Positions 58,402-64,000 of a stretch of DNA of 64,000 nt are shown here, one piece after another. Source of the DNA: Neodiprion pinetum (Eukaryota; Arthropoda; Insecta; Hymenoptera; Diprionidae). The notes below the pieces were generated by a model that was given only the letters and a program-made list of their open reading frames with translations, searched no databases and had not been told where the DNA came from. Each line of letters opens with the position of its first letter. Position 1 is the first letter of the stretch. Made by a program: the position numbers and the translations under genes. The stretch is from contig NC_060232.1 in NCBI RefSeq assembly GCF_021155775.2, positions 39,350,089 through 39,414,088 on the forward strand. The letters are read 5' to 3'.

Positions 58402-59101
58402 TCGTTTGAACGTTAACAGTGATAGAAAATTCTTATCGCGTTTGATAATTTCTTCAGGAGAACATGAAGGGTGGAAGGTGATCGAAAAAAGTAGAATTTG
58501 AAAGCTACGAATATTCGCTTTGCAAGAATGAAGAAAGACTTTTTGAAATCGTCAATATTCTACCTTTCAAACTTCTACACCTATATATGTGTGAACTGGA
58601 TTTTTTCATCAACCGTGAAAATTGGTTCCGTTGCGATAATTCTCTTCTTCTTCTCTCCCTTCTGCTTTTTCGAGTTTTTCAGAATGTTTCGTGTGAAAAG
58701 TAAAAATTTGACGAGAATTCCAACACGATAAATATCTCCTACTGCTCTTACGTTCGCACGGAGTTCCCCTGAATCCATTTTTCCGGTTCGAATGACAAAG
58801 AAACTACAACTAAATTCGTACAAATTTGATAATTTTCACCCAGCAACACCTACGCAGTTTTCAAACGAAAATTACGAGCTGGCTTAACTATTTTATTTCT
58901 CCTCGTTACTTGTTTCATCCCTTGTGAGAAATGTCGATATTATAATACCGCATAAACGATTCAACGACGTTTTAGAAAGCGTACAATAATTGTGTTTGCG
59001 TATAGATATAATACATACAATTCAATCGATACGCAATTTGTGGGGATTATACAACTGGTCGGTAAAACGAGATGAGAATATGGACCGAACGATGAGAGGG
59101 T
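58402..59101. other. Unique noncoding sequence
   Basis: Nothing recognised. The plus-strand frame at 58498-58731 is hydrophobic from a CT-rich tract and lacks an early ATG. Confidence 0.5.

Positions 59102-59127
<26 letters not shown>
59102..59127. repeat. (AG)n microsatellite
   Basis: Perfect GA dinucleotides followed by GGGAGG purine-rich DNA. Confidence 0.95.
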
Positions 59128-59132
<5 letters not shown>

Positions 59133-59389
59133 AGAAGAGGAGAGGGAGAAAAAGGTAAAATAAAATATAAAACGAGAGTGGGGATGGAAGGGAGGCTTTG
59201 CAGGATGCGATGCAAATTGGTGCTTTTACATTTTAAGAGTTAATTGTCGGAGGAAATTTGGCCTAAACGAATCTCGTATTTATATTGCCGATAAACGGCG
59301 AATGCATATTAAAGTATGCAAATTGGGTAGAATAAAAAATTGGGGTTGCTGGGCGGCGCTTTCGGTGTTCAATGGACGGCGGCGCCCAA

Positions 59390-59442
59390 CCGAAACGAAC
59401 CGAACGGAACGGAATGGAACGGAACGGAACCGAACCGAACCG
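59390..59442. repeat. Pentanucleotide repeat CGAAC/GGAAC
   Basis: Tandem 5-bp units of the form (C/G)GAAC run through the stretch with one TGGAAC variant. The 213-codon plus-strand frame that crosses it and the following CTTC repeat (59340-59981) is explained by the two repeats. Confidence 0.9.
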
Positions 59443-59574
59443 CCCGCTTTTCATGCTGCATGGAGATTCGGGAGGGTGAGCCTTTAGATAAACTTTCGGA
59501 TCACGAGCCTCCGCCTTATCATCGGAAAAACCTGGCGAAAGCCGCTGCTAGTCATTCGATGCGAAGCCCGGTTG

Positions 59575-59614
59575 CTTCCTTCCTTCCTTCCTTCCTTCCT
59601 TCCTTCCTTTCTTC
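59575..59614. repeat. (CCTT)n tetranucleotide repeat
   Basis: About nine tandem CTTC units, decaying into CTTTCTTCCC. Confidence 0.95.
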
Positions 59615-61620
59615 CCCCCTTCCTCTTATACGCCACATCACCACCCCAATAAATCCTCGATCATCCCGCGATATTGTAATAAACAATCCCGTATTATACC
59701 CGTATCCTTACGCCTTATATTGCACCCCTTATAAACTTTTAGGCTTTAAGCCCGGAATCCGGAGGAAATTTTCAAAATTGAGTAACGGCTGGTACGCGCT
59801 TTTATTCCCTCTGGCTTACGTGAGAAACTCAAGGATACCGAAAGTCACCTCGATGATATCGTGCCGAAACGATCACGTGACTGAGCAAAGGTTTCAAACG
59901 TCTGATCGAAAGTCATCGCGTCAAATCTTATTTAAAAAAAAGGTCCCATTAAATAGCAAGGATAGATTATTAAAACGGTGAATTTTAACTTTTTTTTAAC
60001 TAATTCAGATTAATCACGTTATTCTACCGGTTTTATTTATTTATTTATTTTTTTCTGTTTGTTACTGGAAAAATCTGTACATTCCGTCAATTTGTGGTAA
60101 TTAAAACTAGCGCGTTTCGTTCGTGAATAAATTCACACTGCAAAATGCCCGAGACAGATTTTTTTTCTTCTTCTCATCTTGCCAGTTGCGGGTGAAAAAG
60201 AAAAAAAGGTATTCGTATTTGTACAATCGTTATGCTTTACAGATAATGAGAGTTGCATAATTCAGCGATAAACAAATTGTTACTATCAAAAATTTAACTC
60301 ATACTATTTCTGGATAATAATTTCATTGCCGAATAAAATGAGTCACGGTCAGCGGGATTGTATTCAATGTACAAACAGTAGAGATTTTACAATAAGAAAA
60401 AATGGTGGAACAAAATAATATGATAAGGTATTGATGGTTAAAATACGGTGTTTAACAAAAATAAAAAAAAAAAGGTTCCGTATCATCGGGAATCTTTAAG
60501 TATGATCACGGTTATTTAACGTTCATTTAAAGACTTTATCGAGCGGTCGTATGCATATTTAATACAAAAACAACCAGCAGGAGTAAAAGAAATTTTTCTC
60601 CCGAGGAAGGTATAAGTATAAAGTTGGAAAAAAAAATACCACCATGCCTGTATAAATCGGCAATTTTACTGCGTCGTGTAAAATCTCGTTTGACAACAAG
60701 AGAGCTTAAAATGTGTGAAAAATATCGATAAGATGAGTAGGAGGAGGGTAAAAAAAAAAAAAAAAAAAAAAAACCGAGAAAGTAAAAACAGCACGAACAC
60801 GCGTCAGCGAGGCCATAAATGTAATATGCAGAGTGAAATACGATCTTGCACGAATAAATATAGGCATGTACTTGATGCGCGGGGAAAATATACCGCGGAT
60901 CATTACGAGGATCGTTATTTTTGAATAATATAATACAATACAGCGTGATACAACGCACGAAAGTGAATATAGACGTATAAAAATTACAACGACGTGCATA
61001 AAGTGTGTTTATAATTTACGTAGGCACACCGGATGGCTTTTCGAGTGACTGATTTTAAGTGCTTTCCGTTTTCGACCTTTGACCCCTTCGTATTCCGATT
61101 CACTTCTCGCTGTACGGAATTCACCGCACATCGGCTGAAGCCACGCTGCGATTCTCGGTGCAGAGGTGGATATGATTTATTTTTAATCCCTAACGACCGG
61201 TTTCGCAATTTTTTTCATCTCCAAGATACGTACCTACCGATATTATATACCCACCTATACACACGGCTCCTATATCTCATTATTATAGCCGTGTAATAAT
61301 GTAACGACCGAGGTTCGCATTACGGGTTCAAAAGTAAATCACGGTATTTGCAACGCAACGAGAATCGCCGAGATCCGATCTAAAGTCGAGACGAGGAAAT
61401 ATTCCAGAAATATTCCAGAGAAGAAGTCGAACTTTTATTCGTCGACGCGTCGAGTCGCGTCCGTGTTTAGTAATAAATTCACAAGATTTACCTTGACCGT
61501 AACGGTTGTTGAATAGTCCAAACTTTCTTCATATTCTCTCGCTTAAACGTCAAGGGGATAACATCCCGGTGGAAATCGGCGGAATTTCATTATTATTCCA
61601 GGCAATAAAGCGGCTCTGGG
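59615..61620. other. Unique noncoding sequence
   Basis: ATTT repeats at about 60033-60052 and a poly-A tract of about 23 at 60750-60772. TATCGATA, a full DRE-type motif, lies at 60723-60730. No gene recognised. Confidence 0.5.
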
Positions 61621-61627
61621 TTCGAGG

Positions 61628-61680
61628 ACTTACCTGAAAATATAACAACATAGGAGAACTTTGGTTAATTAGTTAGCCGG
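61628..61680 (-). promoter_or_regulatory. Candidate recursive-splice (ratchet) site, minus strand
   Basis: On the minus strand the sequence reads TTGTTATATTTTCAG then GTAAGTCC, so a full 3' splice site abuts a consensus 5' splice site with nothing between (junction between 61633 and 61634). Upstream, CTAACTAATTAAC gives branch-point matches 31-39 nt before the AG. This is the signature of zero-nucleotide exons that subdivide long introns in Drosophila and other animals. If it is real, this part of the window lies inside a long intron of a minus-strand gene. The alternative is a plain donor at the end of an exon; the upstream 60 bases show no clear reading frame. Confidence 0.45.
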
Positions 61681-62358
61681 GGAATTATGTGGATGTTGCG
61701 TAGAGTTGCAGCCGGCGTTAGTTAACGGAGAACAAGATTCGGGTAGCCGTTTCCGCTGATTTATCTCCGATCTCATACCCAACCGTAATGTTACGTGTGT
61801 GAACGCACAACGCGGTCATACATATGAGAGATCCTCCGAAACCTCGACACACTTCTGGACATCGCTTATTGGGTAAGTATAAACAGCGCTTCGATAAGCG
61901 GGAAGTAGAAAACGAAGAGCAAGAAAGAAAAATGGAGCGGACAATTTTTGCCCTCGATGCGCCGAGAATTTCTTACATCTATTATCGCCAACTTTTATCC
62001 CAGCGAATAAATAAAACGAGAAACAACGTATTATGGAGTTGAATTTTGAGGGAAAATGTTGTGTAAACGAACGTTGACGGATGGGTCGAAAAGATGTAAA
62101 ATAAGAAATCTGCGAGCACGTGGTAGGTGGTGCAAAAGTGTGTCAGACATCGAGAGAACGAACTTCGTATCCATTGCGCGATGCAGGCGGAAGAAGGAAA
62201 GAAGGCAAACGAGGCTGGCCGAAAGGCGTCAGCTCGGTATTATACGATGCGACCCAAATTTTCTTGCCCAACAAATTTATGGAGTGGAATATTTTTAGCA
62301 ATTTTAGATAAAAAAAAACCCGGGTCCCGTCCGCCTTTTCGCCGCGCCGCGCCGCTTC
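61681..62358. other. Unique noncoding sequence with a consensus donor
   Basis: A plus-strand TTGG/GTAAGTAT at about 61872-61882 is a full-consensus donor following a short ATG stretch (61824; MRDPPKPRHTSGHRLLG). No acceptor is evident upstream, so an exon cannot be defined. A GC-rich patch (GCCGCGCC words) lies at 62330-62356. Confidence 0.35.
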
Positions 62359-62396
62359 TATTTAAGTATATATAGCCCCATATAATACCGTCATTC
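62359..62396 (+). promoter_or_regulatory. Candidate TATA/initiator core promoter
   Basis: TATTTAAG (62359-62366) and TATATATA (62367-62374) precede TCATTC (62391-62396), a perfect initiator (TCAKTY) whose A is 34 and 26 bp from the two TATA variants. GGACG at 62417-62421 resembles a DPE but lies about 3 bp too close. A CpG-rich patch lies immediately upstream. No coding exon could be identified downstream within 300 bp. Confidence 0.3.
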
Positions 62397-62725
62397 AGCT
62401 CGTGAGGATATATTACGGACGCATAAGACCGACCCGCGAACTGCCTTGTTCCTCACAAAATTCTAGGCACTCCTCTTTGACTTTATCTCTATTTAAAAAC
62501 GATCATTGAAAATTCCGTGAACGCTCCAGGACCTTTCTGGTGAAAAAAAAAAAAAAAAACACTCGCGTGCGAGTTCTTTTTTAAAACTTAAATTCTCAGA
62601 CCGCGGTACTTATTTCCGTCTAATTGATTACTCTTAAGGCATTCTTTTCGCCTTACGGCCAATCTATTTAAAGTTTATACGTGTGTATATCGTCACTGGG
62701 TCAGCTTAAAATTTTATCCAATCGT
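62397..62725. other. Unique noncoding sequence
   Basis: Poly-A at about 62541-62556. Plus-strand TTCTG/GTGAAAA just before it could serve as a weak donor for a 5' untranslated exon starting at the candidate promoter. Confidence 0.4.
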
Positions 62726-63133
62726 TCACAAAGTCGGGAATATCAAAGCTCCAACTTTAGCGCATCGTTTCAAAAGAACCATCATTACAGACTTGGATAT
62801 ACTGTACATATTGACGAAAATGAATTTTTTAACAGTTGATTTCGTACAATTATATCTTTTAACAGAATTACTATCTTTGCAATATCGTTCAAATGTTGTT
62901 AAACTTGTAAGCAAATCTCGTACAAGTAATTATCCAGTCTTGTGATCATAGTTACGGTGTTTCTTCAATTGATCACATAATTTTTTCAAGTCATTATTTT
63001 CTTTTGTACCAGTATGAAGTTGTGGCATCAGTCTCAAGAGAATCGTAAAGACCACGTACAAAGGTAACAGTAACCCGTAATAGGTTTCCCCATCACAGTC
63101 GCAGTGATCGATTTCATTCATACATCCATTCAT
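62726..63133 (-). pseudogene. Two open stretches in one frame split by a single stop
   Basis: ATG at 63133 opens 67 codons that begin MNGCMNEIDHCDCDGETYYG and include one strongly hydrophobic, membrane-like segment (LLLPLYVVFTILLRLM), then a charged tail. After a TAA at 62930-62932 the same frame stays open for 67 more codons to TGA at 62726, with Cys- and Lys-rich, protein-like content. One in-frame stop in about 400 nt suggests a decayed coding sequence, two exons of a gene, or a small membrane protein followed by chance. A further minus-strand ATG frame (63172-63360) lies just upstream in another phase. No family recognised. Confidence 0.25.
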
Positions 63134-63429
63134 CAATCATCAAATGGAATTCGAGCTTTTATAATCAGACGTCATTCGATGCGAGTTAGGTTGAGGCGAA
63201 AGGAATATGGGAAACTAGATGATATGTATCTTACACCCATGAAGACACTGAACGGTAACTTGCAGGATAATTGATTGCTTGTAACTGGGACAGTGTTAAT
63301 TGGATTTCCAACTTGTGACATTGAAGCTGGCAACGAGACTGAAATTTCGTGTTCGAACATCGTTGGAATTAGTTGACACGGTTTAGATTCTTACGTGGAA
63401 TAATCTTGGACTCTTAGTAAGTCGGCGAG

Positions 63430-63927
63430 ATGTTTCGAAGCTCAAGGACGTGGAAGGATGTCTGCAGGTTTGACCTTTGCTCAGCGCATATCAGGCTCCG
63501 GATACAGGGTGAGAATCGTTGTAGTTGCGACTGGCTGAAAGCGACTAAACTTTGTCATGACGTGGAGTTCGCTCACCGTAACCGAGTTAGAACGAAGACT
63601 AACTCGCAAACTAGTTCTCCTCCGAGTCCCCTTCGCGGCACGAACCACCAGCCACCTTCCCTTCACCCTTCACCCTTCACCCTTCACCCCTCGACCCGAA
63701 TCTTGATCCTCGATGCGTCCGCATCGTCGGACCAGCTCGCAAGTCGTAAATGCGATCTCGAACGACTGCCCGAGGGCTCGTCCTCGTCCTCGTCCTCGTC
63801 GTCGTCGTCTTCCACTTTGGAAGCCTCGCGCCCCTCGGGAAACCCGGGGGTTCTACTCTTTGGAAACACAACCCCTACCCCCTCAACCCTGCCAACCAAG
63901 TACTCGTCGTCCTGGGATGGAGATTAG
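63430..63927 (+). CDS. Candidate coding stretch with poly-Ser run
   Basis: ATG at 63430 opens 165 codons. The first 26 residues (beginning MFRSSRTWKDVCRFDLC) end at a good donor (ATACAGG/GTGAGAATC, GT at 63509), so a short first exon is possible. Beyond it the frame is Ser/Thr/Pro-rich and crosses a CACCCTT minisatellite and a 12-residue poly-Ser run encoded by TCC/TCG (63777-63813). The minus strand is also open there and would give an acidic Asp/Glu run. GC content is higher than average. The length is partly due to repeats. No domain recognised. Confidence 0.25.
   Translation: MFRSSRTWKDVCRFDLCSAHIRLRIQGENRCSCDWLKATKLCHDVEFAHRNRVRTKTNSQTSSPPSPLRGTNHQPPSLHPSPFTLHPSTRILILDASASSDQLASRKCDLERLPEGSSSSSSSSSSSSTLEASRPSGNPGVLLFGNTTPTPSTLPTKYSSSWDGD
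63652..63690 (-). repeat. (CACCCTT)n minisatellite; G-quadruplex motif on minus strand
   Basis: Tandem 7-bp units CCCTTCA. On the minus strand they read GGGTGAA, giving at least four G3 runs with 4-nt loops, a standard G-quadruplex pattern. Confidence 0.9.
63777..63813. repeat. Serine-codon type trinucleotide run (TCN)n
   Basis: TCG and TCC triplets, purified to TCG x4 near the end. In the plus-strand frame noted above it encodes poly-Ser. On the other strand it encodes Asp/Glu. Confidence 0.85.
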
Positions 63928-64000
63928 CGCTATTCGCTGACTGCCACGTCAAACCGGTCGACTCTCTGTCAAACACATTGTAAGGATCCGGTGTCACCGG

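Noticed and set aside
59340..59981. 213-codon plus-strand open frame
   Set aside because: It crosses a 5-bp and a 4-bp tandem repeat, which remove stop codons; the rest shows no motif.
1..64000. CRISPR arrays, bacterial operons, rRNA genes, miRNA precursors and complete transposase genes
   Set aside because: I found no regularly spaced identical short repeats with unique spacers, no ribosome-binding-site-led gene series, no rRNA or familiar conserved insect miRNA sequence, and no catalytic transposase or reverse-transcriptase motif. My reading of miRNA was limited to familiar mature sequences.

Overview
The window is eukaryotic, and its style is that of an insect nuclear genome. It has intermediate base composition, abundant undepleted CpG, many AG/CT, TA and TG microsatellites, long A/T and C/G homopolymers, and several families of short non-autonomous inverted-repeat elements. 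A hymenopteran (sawfly or wasp) would fit best, but this is inference from composition, because no gene could be identified.

No protein-coding gene, rRNA or complete tRNA can be identified with confidence. Most open frames are short, lack an ATG or cross simple repeats, as expected by chance in 64 kb. The window therefore reads as a gene desert or the inside of one or more very long introns. In favour of a long intron there is a near-consensus acceptor joined directly to a consensus donor on the minus strand at 61,634 (a recursive-splicing or ratchet type site). There is a weaker plus-strand candidate at 10,143. Strong isolated donors lie at the ends of GC-richer blocks (15,254; 17,882; 29,039; and 57,559 on the minus strand).

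The clearest content is repetitive. (1) A foldback family, called FB16 here, has four copies (2.2-2.9, 42.3-42.9, 45.6-46.1 and 57.8-58.4 kb). Its termini are inverted and G-rich, and its interior is built from degenerate 16-bp units. (2) MITE-A (5.5, 14.5, 36.4 and 37.5 kb) has termini related to GTACGCTGAGAGAAA. (3) MITE-B (11.7, 23.7 and 44.4 kb) has termini rich in AATCGATTAATCGA. (4) PAL-C (16.4-17.0 kb) is an element with three related arms. (5) Local tandem repeats include a nearly identical 61-bp triplication at 13.1 kb, a degenerate 117-bp array at 14.2 kb, a degenerate array at 32.0 kb, an array of about 163-176 bp at 39.7 kb, and a G-quadruplex-type 9-bp minisatellite at 37.1 kb. 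(6) A probable tRNA-derived SINE lies on the minus strand at 46.2-46.4 kb.

Layout: 0-13 kb is mostly unique sequence with homopolymers, FB16-A, MITE-A1 and MITE-B1. 13-17 kb is repeat-dense. 17-36 kb is mostly unique, with weak exon or promoter candidates and a run of minus-strand open frames at 30-32 kb. 36-46.5 kb is repeat-dense. 46-57 kb is unique sequence with many microsatellites. 57-64 kb holds the best promoter-like sites (57,250 and 62,360), FB16-D, the ratchet-type site and some candidate coding stretches near the right edge. All gene-like calls are low confidence and should be read as leads.
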